From assembly GCA_964568875.1 (NCBI GenBank), contig CAZMSH010000007.1, forward strand, positions 72,589-136,588: 64,000 bases of DNA, in the 5' to 3' direction. The position numbers and the translations under genes are program-made. How positions within the stretch are numbered: the stretch's first letter is position 1; every line of letters starts with the position of its first letter. This document shows positions 29,775 to 38,176 of the stretch, piece after piece. The stretch is from SLNP01 sp964568875 (GTDB lineage Bacteria > Bacteroidota > Bacteroidia > Bacteroidales > VadinHA17). The notes beneath the pieces are model-generated. The model ran no database searches. It was not told where the DNA came from and saw nothing but the letters and a program-made list of their open reading frames with translations.

Positions 29775-30533
29775 TTACCTGTCGAGCCACTTTTTGAAAC
29801 TGGTCACCTTGTCGAGACTGACAAAGACCTCTTCATGAAATTTAGGTTTAAGATCAAGCTTAAGCCGGCTTTTTGGATAGACGTGTATGTCTGCAATTCC
29901 GATGATGCCCAGGAGTATCTTACGGTTGATACGGAAGTATTTGCCCGGGTCGACCTCTTCCATAAGTTTGTCGAGGCTGATGTCTACAGGATAAGAACCT
30001 TTATCAGTAAGATATGCAAAGGTGATACCCTCCTCACTTGCAAAGTAGGCTATCTGGTCTATGCTGATGGTCTTTATCTTTGCACCGAAGCTAACGGAAA
30101 ACCTTTCACGGTATGCCGGTTCTTTTTTCACCAGCAGCTGGTACAGCGATTCAAGATCACTGCCCTGTTTTACCGTTGAGGTCATTTCACGGTATTTCTT
30201 TAAAGCAGCTGCAAGTTCTTCCTGTACAATCGGTTTAAGCAGATAGTCTATACTCTTTAATTTAAAGGCCTTTATGGCATATTCATCGAAAGCTGTAGTA
30301 AATATAACAGGACAAGATATCTGTACTTGTTCGAAAATCGCAAAGCTCAGGTCATCTTCAAGGTGAATATCCAGGAATATCAGATCGGGCTCTTTATTTG
30401 AGCGGAACCAGGCAACCGATTCTGCTACTGATTCAAGTTCGGCAACAACTTCTATTTCAGGGTCATATTCGTTTATCATCTTTCTCAGCCTCAGAGCTGC
30501 AAATGATTCATCTTCAATTATTATTACTTTCAT
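29775..30533 (-). CDS. LytTR-family response regulator
   Basis: A 252-residue cytoplasmic regulator. The receiver domain (1-120) has acidic residues Glu7-Asp8 and the phospho-acceptor Asp55 in LIFLDIHLED, with Lys near SIDYLLKP. The C-terminal LytTR DNA-binding domain (about 150-250) includes IDQIAYFASEEGITFAYL and YFRINRKILLG. These regulators bind direct repeats upstream of target genes after phosphorylation. The partner kinase gene is 53 bp upstream on the same strand. The TonB receptor downstream may be a target, but I did not find LytTR sites. Confidence 0.92.
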   Translation of the reverse strand: MKVIIIEDESFAALRLRKMINEYDPEIEVVAELESVAESVAWFRSNKEPDLIFLDIHLEDDLSFAIFEQVQISCPVIFTTAFDEYAIKAFKLKSIDYLLKPIVQEELAAALKKYREMTSTVKQGSDLESLYQLLVKKEPAYRERFSVSFGAKIKTISIDQIAYFASEEGITFAYLTDKGSYPVDISLDKLMEEVDPGKYFRINRKILLGIIGIADIHVYPKSRLKLDLKPKFHEEVFVSLDKVTSFKKWLDR

Positions 30534-30586
30534 TTTACTTTTTGTTTAACTGTCTGTATTAATGCAATCGGGATATTACGGATTGC

Positions 30587-31810
30587 TTACGTAGCAGGTA
30601 TCAGAGGTATTCTGGCTATATAGTACGAGTCGGTTAACAGGAATTCCGGTTCCAGGTCTGATACAAGCTTATACCTGCTTCTTATATTTTCATGACCCAC
30701 ACCTGTTGATTGCATTCTTGTTTCCCTGAGATTAATATTGTTTTTTACAATAAGGTAGTTACCATCATCAACAGATATCGATATGTTGAGGGGACTGGAC
30801 TTTGAGAGAGTGTTATGCTTGATGGCATTTTCAATAAGTAACTGCAAAGCCATCGGCACAATCAGCATTCCGGTGTATTTATTCTCAATCTCTTTTTCAA
30901 CTATCAACTTGCCGGCGAACCTTATATCGAGAAGGAAAACATAGGAATTGAGAAAATCAAGCTCCGTACTTAGCGGCACCATGTCTTTTTCCTTATTCTC
31001 CAGTACGTACCTGTAAACTTTTGAGAGTCTTTCAGTAAATGATTCTGCAAGATCAGGGTCGACCTTAATAAGAGATGTCAGTACATTCAGGCTGTTGAAA
31101 AGAAAGTGCGGATTAACCTGTTGTTTCAGAACTTCGAATTGAGATTGCAGGTTTTCTTTCTTCAACTCAACAACTCTTGTTTGTGCTTCTGTAAGTTCTT
31201 TCTCCATGCCTACCTGCCTGTTGATAAACTCGAAGGTAAAACCCTGCATATGTATGCATAACAACCCTGTGAAGAAGAGATATGCTGACTTGAAAATCTG
31301 TGAAGTGGGAGAGGTTGAAAGACTCTGCAGGTAGAAATCCTGATTTCCGGCAAAATTCAGGAAGTAAACCATATTGAAACCGGTTAGGGCTACTATTATC
31401 AGAAAGAACATCAGTATTCGGTCAAGTCTGAATGTATAGAGCAGAAATATTATCGGAATCAGGAAAAGTGTCGCTGCAGATGTAATACCCAAAGGGTCAG
31501 TACCAGAGGTCATTAAAAACAGATGCGAACATATTACACTGATATCGAGAACTGCACTCAGGTAGCCAAGCCACCAGGGATTGTACCTTTTAACCATCGC
31601 ATACCATAGGGCAGTATTTGAGATAAAATAGATGGCTACCAGTATGAATGCGTGCATCGACTCCTGCCTGTAACCCAGAAAGAGTTGTGCAAGAAGGAGT
31701 GTTGTCACCAGAAAGATAAAAGCCCAGCGGAACCAGACCGACATTCTGGCTCCCTTTAACTGTTCATCAGAGAGCTCTCCACGCATTAGTTTTTCCTGCC
31801 AGTTCTTCAT
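30587..31810 (-). CDS. LytS-like sensor histidine kinase
   Basis: A 407-residue membrane kinase. About six transmembrane segments occupy residues 28-190, followed by a coiled coil and the His_kinase motif with His235 in QQVNPHFLFNSLNVL (PF06580 type). An ATPase segment follows (LLIENAIKHN, then GVGHENIRSRY). This class phosphorylates LytTR regulators; the regulator gene is adjacent. A TAnnTTTG box is 46 nt upstream. The signal is unknown since the sensor is only membrane helices. Confidence 0.92.
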   Translation of the reverse strand: MKNWQEKLMRGELSDEQLKGARMSVWFRWAFIFLVTTLLLAQLFLGYRQESMHAFILVAIYFISNTALWYAMVKRYNPWWLGYLSAVLDISVICSHLFLMTSGTDPLGITSAATLFLIPIIFLLYTFRLDRILMFFLIIVALTGFNMVYFLNFAGNQDFYLQSLSTSPTSQIFKSAYLFFTGLLCIHMQGFTFEFINRQVGMEKELTEAQTRVVELKKENLQSQFEVLKQQVNPHFLFNSLNVLTSLIKVDPDLAESFTERLSKVYRYVLENKEKDMVPLSTELDFLNSYVFLLDIRFAGKLIVEKEIENKYTGMLIVPMALQLLIENAIKHNTLSKSSPLNISISVDDGNYLIVKNNINLRETRMQSTGVGHENIRSRYKLVSDLEPEFLLTDSYYIARIPLIPAT

Positions 31811-31856
31811 CGGTTTTAATTTTTGTATTCTGACTCTCCTTTCTTATACATAAATG

Positions 31857-31864
31857 CAAATGTA
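31857..31864 (-). promoter_or_regulatory. Candidate -7 box TACATTTG for the kinase/regulator unit
   Basis: Matches TAnnTTTG on the minus strand 46 nt before the kinase start codon; no -33 box is evident. Confidence 0.4.
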
Positions 31865-32009
31865 ATAGTTGGGATGATGTTCTTTTAAAAAATCTCAGGG
31901 AATGACAGATTTAAAACGTTGAAAAGGCAAAATCCTGCATTTAATCCCCGGACAATGCAGCGTTTTTGGTTTTCTTAAGTATTTACAGATTCATTAAACC
32001 CTTTATGAT

Positions 32010-32561
32010 ATGAACACGATAGCACTTTTATCTTTATTGACACTGATTCTTTCCTGCTGTACAGGCAGAGGTCACAACTACACTGAAAAAAGCGATCAAT
32101 TTGAAGTTGTTGCGAATGATGAAGTATTCTCACCATCTGAAGATAGTAGCTCAATTGATAAGCAAATTCATAAAGAAGTACAGCAGCCGGCCTCCGATTC
32201 TTTATGGTATTTTCTTACAAAAAGAGGCGACTCCTACGTAATTGAACGATCTGAGGAGGTACCTGTAATGAAAATATATATTGAAAATCAACCTGCTTCG
32301 CTTAATGTAAGCTTTGGTCAGGAAGGATTCTATTTCCATATCGTCGGGAAAAGAGACTTCGATGGTGGTTTTGAGTTTTTGTGCACTGATCCTTCTGAAG
32401 CAGGAGACACCTTAACTGTTACAGCGGAAATAGTATCACCTAAATTGATAATTTGGAAAGTCCCTAATCCATATACTGAATCCGAAAGGTTTGAAATAAT
32501 TCATACTGTTCCTAAAAGTGAAGCCAGTGCATGGCCTGTTGTTGTTGTTGATAGTGATTAA
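32010..32561 (+). CDS. Hypothetical small lipoprotein
   Basis: A 183-residue protein with no family I recognise. The N-terminus MNTIALLSLLTLILSCCTG is a lipoprotein-like signal with the lipidated Cys at 16 or 17. The rest is soluble and acidic, with a strand-rich C-terminal half (FHIVGKRDFDGGFEFLCTD, LTVTAEIVSPKLIIWKV). It stands alone on the plus strand between minus-strand genes. Confidence 0.7.
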   Translation: MNTIALLSLLTLILSCCTGRGHNYTEKSDQFEVVANDEVFSPSEDSSSIDKQIHKEVQQPASDSLWYFLTKRGDSYVIERSEEVPVMKIYIENQPASLNVSFGQEGFYFHIVGKRDFDGGFEFLCTDPSEAGDTLTVTAEIVSPKLIIWKVPNPYTESERFEIIHTVPKSEASAWPVVVVDSD

Positions 32562-32578
32562 CATAACCCTTCACGGAT

Positions 32579-32980
32579 TCAGAGGAGTAGTAGTGAAAGA
32601 ACAATAAGTAACAGTCCGAAGAGACTTGCAAACAGGTCTGTTATTACAATGCCCCTGCCACCTTCTTTGCTAAGCATTCCTGCCACCCACTTCTGGAATC
32701 TGGAATAGTCGAAGATAAACATGATTGCTTTAATGGCGGTGAGAGAAAACATAATGGTGATTACCAGTGAATATCTTACGTCGGTAGTAAGCTCCTTGTA
32801 CCAGGTAAAGGCAACCAGAGCCAGACCCGTCAGTGCAACGGGAATTATCCACCACGGTCTCTTGTCGGTATATGCTTTAGCGATAAACCTGTTCTCATCC
32901 CACGGAAGGATGTGCATATAAAATGGCTTCAGGAATGCCACGATACCGAATACGATTCCAAGAATTTTAAAATAGTTCAT
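32579..32980 (-). CDS. Small membrane protein of unknown function
   Basis: A 133-residue protein with four hydrophobic segments (ILGIVFGIVAFLKPFYM, WWIIPVALTGLALVAFTWY, YSLVITIMFSLTAIKAIMFI, LFASLFGLLLIVLSLLLL) and a central soluble loop DYSRFQKWVAGMLSKEGGRG. I know no family match. Its gene converges on the lipoprotein gene 17 bp away. Confidence 0.65.
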   Translation of the reverse strand: MNYFKILGIVFGIVAFLKPFYMHILPWDENRFIAKAYTDKRPWWIIPVALTGLALVAFTWYKELTTDVRYSLVITIMFSLTAIKAIMFIFDYSRFQKWVAGMLSKEGGRGIVITDLFASLFGLLLIVLSLLLL

Positions 32981-33021
32981 AATGTATGATGTTTAAGCAG
33001 ATTTGGAAATATGATAACTTC

Positions 33022-33915
33022 TTAATTATCATGGTCTTTTAAGAGGGAAGAAACTGGAAAAAGCCTCCATATTATAATGTTCAGTACTATGAGCACTACA
33101 AAGCCGGCGGCTCCTGTTGTGCCGATTAGTAGGTCGTTGCCGCCACTTAGCAACATGACAGAGGTAGCTCCTACAGCGTTGAATGTTCCGTGCAGGATGG
33201 CAGCCGTGACTACCGACCTGCTTTTTATAGCTACCAGAGAAAAGAAGGGGGAGAAGAGTATGCAAAACGCAATCATCATTCCCACACCGGCTGCCGGATG
33301 ATCAGGGTAGTTATGTCCCATCAGTATTATGGGAGCATGCCATATACCCCATACCAGGCCAATAATCCATGACATTTTCCAGAAGCCCAGACTCTTCAGT
33401 TCCTTCAGCATCAGTCCGCGCCATCCAAGCTCTTCACCGAACCCTGCCACTGCGTTGATGGTTAATCCGGCTACAAGGCCCTGCAGAATCGTTAGAAAGA
33501 AAGGGTGCACCGGCAGTTGAGTGTTTCTCATCTGCTCAAGTTGTTCGTCAGTCAGCAATGCGGCGAACTTATCAAACATTCCCTCCATCTCAGGCGAGAA
33601 GCTTACACCCGGAACCAGCAGGCCTGTCGCGAAAGTAGAGACGGCAATCACTACCGGGGCGAGCCAGGCAACCCACCACCACCGGTTCCACCGAAACGAA
33701 ATGGCGTAGTTTTGCCTTAGATTGTTTCGAAGAAACAGCTTCTCGGTGATGATAACACTTAGCATCGGTGTGAACATAAAAGCCAGGGCCATGATCATGT
33801 ACGATGCTGACATAGTGTTTGTATTTCCCCCGGCAAGCCAGTAGATTATGGCCAGAGACCAGCTGATACCGAATGTAAGTATCAGATAGAGACTTAGTTT
33901 ATATGAAGTTTTCAT
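33022..33915 (-). CDS. CPBP family intramembrane metalloprotease
   Basis: A 297-residue membrane protein with about eight helices. The CPBP (CAAX protease and bacteriocin-processing) motifs are intact: Glu161-Glu162-x3-Arg166 in GFGEELGWRG, His193 in WHAPI, and His242 with Asn246 in LHGTFNA. These residues form the metal site of Rce1-type proteases. The substrate is unknown. The ASCH-like gene ends 11 bp upstream, so the two are co-transcribed. Confidence 0.9.
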   Translation of the reverse strand: MKTSYKLSLYLILTFGISWSLAIIYWLAGGNTNTMSASYMIMALAFMFTPMLSVIITEKLFLRNNLRQNYAISFRWNRWWWVAWLAPVVIAVSTFATGLLVPGVSFSPEMEGMFDKFAALLTDEQLEQMRNTQLPVHPFFLTILQGLVAGLTINAVAGFGEELGWRGLMLKELKSLGFWKMSWIIGLVWGIWHAPIILMGHNYPDHPAAGVGMMIAFCILFSPFFSLVAIKSRSVVTAAILHGTFNAVGATSVMLLSGGNDLLIGTTGAAGFVVLIVLNIIIWRLFPVSSLLKDHDN

Positions 33916-33926
33916 GGCTCTATATT

Positions 33927-34355
33927 TTATTTTTGTATAACCTTTTTAATATCTCCTACCGGCAACCAGTCATCCATGTTGCCGTAGTCACTTCTATCAA
34001 TACGGAATGGCTCTGTTTCTGCGATATCTGACAATTCAATCAGCACCAAATATCTTTTACCTGACCATCTCTTGACCTGTTCCTTTGTGAGCAGAAGCTT
34101 ATCCTGATGATTATTAATAAGTTCTGCTGACTCCTCCGGGGTCAGTTTATCTGAATTCAGTACATTAACAACCCTGCCCTTTGCCTTTACCAGCGATTCT
34201 GCATTATTGTTAATGAAATAGAGAATGTCTCCGGGATTAACTCTTCCGTAGGGCATTTTCCTTCCTGCGGCACCTCTGATTATCATTCTTTTCTGATGGC
34301 TTAGCAGCAGTACTATTTCTCCTGCTTTTGCATCGGTGTATACTATATGGTCCAT
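33927..34355 (-). CDS. ASCH/PUA-like small protein
   Basis: A 142-residue cytoplasmic protein. KRMIIRGAAGRKMPYGRVNPGD (residues 23-44) followed by ILYFINNN resembles the conserved core of ASCH/PUA-like domains, which bind RNA or modified bases; the assignment is tentative. The C-terminal part, MDDWLPVGDIKKVIQK, is helical. It is immediately upstream of the CPBP protease gene. A functional link between the two is not known to me. Confidence 0.6.
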   Translation of the reverse strand: MDHIVYTDAKAGEIVLLLSHQKRMIIRGAAGRKMPYGRVNPGDILYFINNNAESLVKAKGRVVNVLNSDKLTPEESAELINNHQDKLLLTKEQVKRWSGKRYLVLIELSDIAETEPFRIDRSDYGNMDDWLPVGDIKKVIQK

Positions 34356-34664
34356 CTTATGAATACAGGTTTATTTATGAGTTATACCGAAGAAGGCCAG
34401 CAAGCCGTCTTGCCCATCCTGCTGTCTTTAATGTAATTACTATACCTAATATTATCAGCATTTAAGAGATCTATTGTTTTAATGTTATCAATATCGCCTA
34501 TTACTTCAGTTTCCATCATCAGCAAAAATATGAAGGTCAGTTTCCTTGGGAAAAAAAATGCAGGTAAGATAGGAAAGTAGCTTAATGAATGACGTCTATC
34601 GGGGGGTGAATGGCTTCAATGGAGTTAGCCAGGAATCTTAAAGAAGGAGCAGAGTTGTCCGTTT
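34356..34664. other. Intergenic region with a TAnnTTTG box and tiny open frames
   Basis: On the minus strand, TATTTTTG at 34523-34530 matches the -7 element. Below it lie a 45-codon frame (34382-34519) and, in another frame, a 28-codon frame (34375-34461, ending WARRLAGLLRYNS). Neither has a ribosome-binding site I trust, so I do not call them genes; a leader for the ASCH/CPBP unit is possible. Confidence 0.35.
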
Positions 34665-35420
34665 CTAACTGAAATCAATCAGGAACATCAAGGCTGTTGC
34701 AAAATCCATTATCCCATGCAATATAGCAAAATAGGGAAAAAGAGTCGGGCGGAACCAGAGAGAGACTCCGATGAGGGTTGCGAAAGGAAAGAAGACCAGG
34801 GCTCTGTACACCAGAAAGTTGATGTCGGGAATAAACGGCAGGGTACAGTGCTGTAGCGAAAGGAAGATAACAGGCAGGGCAAGGGCCAGCCATATGGGTT
34901 TCACCAGCACCTTCAGCCTGGGCATTATATAAACGAAATATGTCGCCAATTCGGCAAGTGCAATAGTCACCGGGAACACCAATAGGAGGATATAAGCTAT
35001 CACAGGTTTAATACTCCCGAACATCATTGCAGTTGGAACACCCGGGTCGTTCCAGATGAATTCTGCAAGGAGTTTGCCGGGCAGAAACACAACAGGTCCT
35101 GCTATCAGAGTCAAACCCAGGAAAATCAATAAATCCTTCTTAACAGATGATCGTTCAAAACGGAAGATATTGATGAATCTGATACCTTCTTTTTTGAAGA
35201 GCTTCCCAAGAAGGATAATGCCTGCGAAATTTGTAAGCGTGGCTGAAAGAAGCCAGTAACGCTCAGATATCTCCCATGAACCGGCAAGAAGTGCAATTAA
35301 TCCCTGAAACAGGAGAAACAGGATAAGCCGGCTGACAAGCATGTACCAGACAAAACTGTTCCCGGGATTTTTCGATATAGCCGGTACCTGATCCGTATTG
35401 CTGCTTATGGTATAAGTCAT
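34665..35420 (-). CDS. CPBP-like membrane protein with degenerate active site
   Basis: A 251-residue membrane protein with seven or eight helices. Its layout matches CPBP proteases, but the first motif reads LAELATYF (residues 155-162): the first Glu of the EExxxR pair is Ala156, and the Arg is Tyr161. The second and third motif histidines remain (His191 in SLQHC, His235 in ILHGIMDF) with Asp239 where Asn is usual. It is therefore likely non-proteolytic, or not a CPBP protein. It follows the APC permease gene by 27 bp on the same strand and is probably the last gene of that operon. Confidence 0.6.
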   Translation of the reverse strand: MTYTISSNTDQVPAISKNPGNSFVWYMLVSRLILFLLFQGLIALLAGSWEISERYWLLSATLTNFAGIILLGKLFKKEGIRFINIFRFERSSVKKDLLIFLGLTLIAGPVVFLPGKLLAEFIWNDPGVPTAMMFGSIKPVIAYILLLVFPVTIALAELATYFVYIMPRLKVLVKPIWLALALPVIFLSLQHCTLPFIPDINFLVYRALVFFPFATLIGVSLWFRPTLFPYFAILHGIMDFATALMFLIDFS

Positions 35421-35447
35421 TGGCAGTTTTATTCTACAGTATTGTTT

Positions 35448-36740
35448 CTAATCATCATGCTTAGTACTACGCTCACCGGATAGTAATCTGAAAAGAAAGT
35501 ACAAAAACAAGCCAGTTCCGATAGTAATTGCCACAGCGACAAGCTCCTGTAATTTTGTCCCTGAAATCAGCCATATACAAGCTATTATGCTGATTATTGC
35601 AAGCAATATTCCATACCTAACCCTGAAAAAGTTTACCGAACCCTTGTCTGTCATGCGAAACCGAATAAGTGCAGCCGAGACTGTCAGGAAGATGAGAATT
35701 TTACTGATCACACTTATTGTAACCGCATAGATAAATGTACCGGTAAGCGACACAAACAATGCAATGGCGGTGAATGTCAGAAGTGACCAGACAGGCGTTT
35801 TAAACTTTGGATGCAGAATGGAAAAGACCTTAGGCAGTTGGTTTTCTTCACTGAAGGCAAACGGGACTCTCGAACCAACCAGCATTACTGTATTAAGTGC
35901 TCCTCCAACCGACAGGACAGCCCCTATACTTATCAGGAGAGCACCGGCAGGTCCCATAAAAAGAGTTGCTGCTGCCGAGAGTGGATATTCCGAACCGGCC
36001 AGATCGGGCAGTGTTCCCATGCATACTATCTGTATCATGCCATAGAAGAAGGCAACAAAAAGGAGGGCTGTCATAAGGGCAAAGGGGATATTTTTTTCCG
36101 GATTCTGCATCTCTCCTGTATTGACAAGTATAGCCTCAAACCCGGTAAAAGCAAAAATCAACACGAAAACCGACCCTGAAAATTCAGGCAGCGGCGGAAG
36201 TGGCTGTCCCGTATCAAAGAGTGAAGGGTCTATGAAGAATGCACCGATTATTACGAACAGAAAGAGTGGAAGAAGCTTTGCAATAGCGAGGAGGTTATTT
36301 GTGAATGTTGAGGTCTTTACTCCCCTGTAGGTGATATATGAAAGTGCAATGGTAATAACCGTGATAGCTGTTTGTTTCGCAACCGGCAGTGCAAGAACCG
36401 GATGAAAGAAACCCAGGTAAGATACCAATAGGTTTATCTGTGCGGCATATGTGGCTAGTCTTGTTATCAGCAGTATCCAGCCTATGGTGACAGCCGGAAT
36501 TTTACCGAAGGCATTGAGGGTGTAGAGGTAAGGCCCGCCTGTTCGTGTAAAGCGACTTGCCACCTCAGAAAAGCAAAGAGCAATAATGAATACAACAAGG
36601 CCGCAGGCAAAAATTGCAGGAATGCTGTAGATACCCGACTGTCCGGCAATGGTTGCAGGCAGCCCGAAAATACCCGCTCCTATTATACTGTTTATCATCA
36701 ACAGCACAAGGTCCCAGCGTCGTATCTCTCTCTTAAGCAT
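35448..36740 (-). CDS. APC family amino acid permease
   Basis: A 430-residue inner-membrane transporter with about twelve helices. The N-terminal SIIGAGIFGLPA motif is the substrate/ion-binding stretch of the APC superfamily, and the middle segment FTGFEAILVNTGEMQNPEKNIPFA is the conserved helix 6 and following loop. Substrate cannot be read from the sequence, although most relatives move amino acids or polyamines. Its start overlaps the end of the DUF2784 gene by 8 bp, indicating translational coupling within the MscS-DUF2784-APC-CPBP-like operon. Confidence 0.88.
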   Translation of the reverse strand: MLKREIRRWDLVLLMINSIIGAGIFGLPATIAGQSGIYSIPAIFACGLVVFIIALCFSEVASRFTRTGGPYLYTLNAFGKIPAVTIGWILLITRLATYAAQINLLVSYLGFFHPVLALPVAKQTAITVITIALSYITYRGVKTSTFTNNLLAIAKLLPLFLFVIIGAFFIDPSLFDTGQPLPPLPEFSGSVFVLIFAFTGFEAILVNTGEMQNPEKNIPFALMTALLFVAFFYGMIQIVCMGTLPDLAGSEYPLSAAATLFMGPAGALLISIGAVLSVGGALNTVMLVGSRVPFAFSEENQLPKVFSILHPKFKTPVWSLLTFTAIALFVSLTGTFIYAVTISVISKILIFLTVSAALIRFRMTDKGSVNFFRVRYGILLAIISIIACIWLISGTKLQELVAVAITIGTGLFLYFLFRLLSGERSTKHDD

Positions 36741-37128
36741 TACCAGTCGGGTTCTGTCTTTTTCGAAGCCGTAAGGTAATATTTATTATTAAAGAGACAG
36801 CAAGGGCTGCGAGGAAACCGTAAAGGGTCAGTGAATCTACAAAGGAGGTGTCGAATGTGAGACCGGTAAGCCTGTCAGCCAGGTATTTGATGTAGGAGTT
36901 GGGAAGGCTGGTGTGCCCCAGCTTTTCCAGTATCCTGAAATGCCAGTCGGTAAGCGGACAATATCCCGGTACTCCGGTTATCCACCCCAGAATCACCCAT
37001 GAACCACCGGTAAGCAGAAGAGTAATAAGGTGGGCGGTACGGGTTTTACTCCATATCCACCCTAACAGGTTGAAGATAATGAGTGAGGAGTGGAAGACCA
37101 CAAAGAATATGTCAAGCAGGTGAAGCAT
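36733..37128 (-). CDS. DUF2784 domain membrane protein
   Basis: About 131 residues if translation starts at the ATG at 37128 (MLHLLDIFFVVFHSSLIIFN), 1 nt after the MscS stop; ATGs at 37137 and further upstream are also possible. The sequence has the DUF2784 pattern: FHSSLIIFNLLGWIW, WVILGWITGVPGYCPLTDWH and DRLTGLTFDTSFVDSLT. Four helices are visible. The function is unknown. It is coupled to both neighbours by overlap or near-overlap. Confidence 0.8.
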   Translation of the reverse strand: MLHLLDIFFVVFHSSLIIFNLLGWIWSKTRTAHLITLLLTGGSWVILGWITGVPGYCPLTDWHFRILEKLGHTSLPNSYIKYLADRLTGLTFDTSFVDSLTLYGFLAALAVSLIINITLRLRKRQNPTGNA

Positions 37129-37129
37129 T

Positions 37130-38059
37130 TTACTCATCAGATACCTTATGCTCCTTTTCAAGAGCAACCCTGGTTCTTGGAAGGCATTCAGAATAATTCT
37201 TCTGAATGAATTCGATCATCTTCTCTCGTATATATACTCTTAAATCCCAAGTTGTGGGTGAATTCTTTGCACTTACGAGTATTCTGATTTCCAAAGTAGA
37301 TTCTTTGCAGTCTGTTACCTGAAGCACATTTACGTTTCTGTCCCACAAATCAGTTCCATCAAGCAATCTTGAGAGTTCATCCCTCAGAGCCTGGAATGGG
37401 ATTGTATAGTCAGCGTAGATATAAACAGAACCAATGATTTCAGCCGATGTGCGTGTCCAGTTCTGAAACGGCTTTTCCAGAAAGTAAGATGTTGGCAGTA
37501 CCAATCGTCGTTTGTCCCAGATCCTCACAACAACATAGGTAAGATTTATCTCCTCAATCCAGCCCCATTCATTTTCAACAACCACTGCGTCATCAATCCT
37601 GAAGGGCTGGGTAATGGCTATTTGAATGCCGGCTAATAATGCTCCGACTACTTTTTGTGCCGATAGACCAATAATGATCCCGGCCACACCGGCAGTAGCA
37701 AAAAGACCCATGCCTATCTGCCTGATGCTCTCAAATGATAGTAAGATAAACCCTGTTGCAACCAGAACAATTATAAAAATGATTGCCTTTTCCAGAAGAT
37801 TGACCTGTGTATGCACTTTTCTGGAAGAAAGATTATCCTCCTGAGAGATATCAAATCTTCTCAGAAATAGCTCTTTCAGTTTTCTGGTAATCTCAATCAG
37901 CAGCCAGGTTATACTTATGTAAACAAGTATATGGCTGTAACTATGAATTACTTGCAGTACTCCGCCGTACTGCCCGGCAAAAGGCGCCAGGATCGGTTTC
38001 AGCAATATAAAGAGAACTGTAAAGATGATACTGATTATAAGCTTCAAATGTTTTTTCAT
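37130..38059 (-). CDS. MscS family mechanosensitive ion channel
   Basis: A 309-residue inner-membrane channel. Three or four helices precede the pore-lining helix with GLFATAGVAGIIIGLSAQKVVGALLAG (residues about 117-143), the Gly/Ala-rich TM3 of MscS, and then FRIDDAVVVENEWGWIEEINL, the conserved beta-domain entry. The C-terminal mixed alpha/beta domain follows. It releases solutes on osmotic downshock in characterised relatives. It is the first gene of a four-gene minus-strand operon. A TAnnTTTG box lies 59 nt upstream. Confidence 0.92.
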   Translation of the reverse strand: MKKHLKLIISIIFTVLFILLKPILAPFAGQYGGVLQVIHSYSHILVYISITWLLIEITRKLKELFLRRFDISQEDNLSSRKVHTQVNLLEKAIIFIIVLVATGFILLSFESIRQIGMGLFATAGVAGIIIGLSAQKVVGALLAGIQIAITQPFRIDDAVVVENEWGWIEEINLTYVVVRIWDKRRLVLPTSYFLEKPFQNWTRTSAEIIGSVYIYADYTIPFQALRDELSRLLDGTDLWDRNVNVLQVTDCKESTLEIRILVSAKNSPTTWDLRVYIREKMIEFIQKNYSECLPRTRVALEKEHKVSDE

Positions 38060-38118
38060 CTGTTCATAATTTTAATTTACACTACAGATTCACCAAAATG
38101 GCCACACCCGCTATTGCA

Positions 38119-38126
38119 CAAAGATA
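38119..38126 (-). promoter_or_regulatory. Candidate -7 box TATCTTTG for the mscS-type operon
   Basis: Matches TAnnTTTG on the minus strand 59 nt before the start codon; no -33 partner at normal spacing. Confidence 0.35.
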
Positions 38127-38176
38127 TGTCTAAGTTACGGTATTGTTTTAATAAAGACAATTGGCGGGGACAATGG

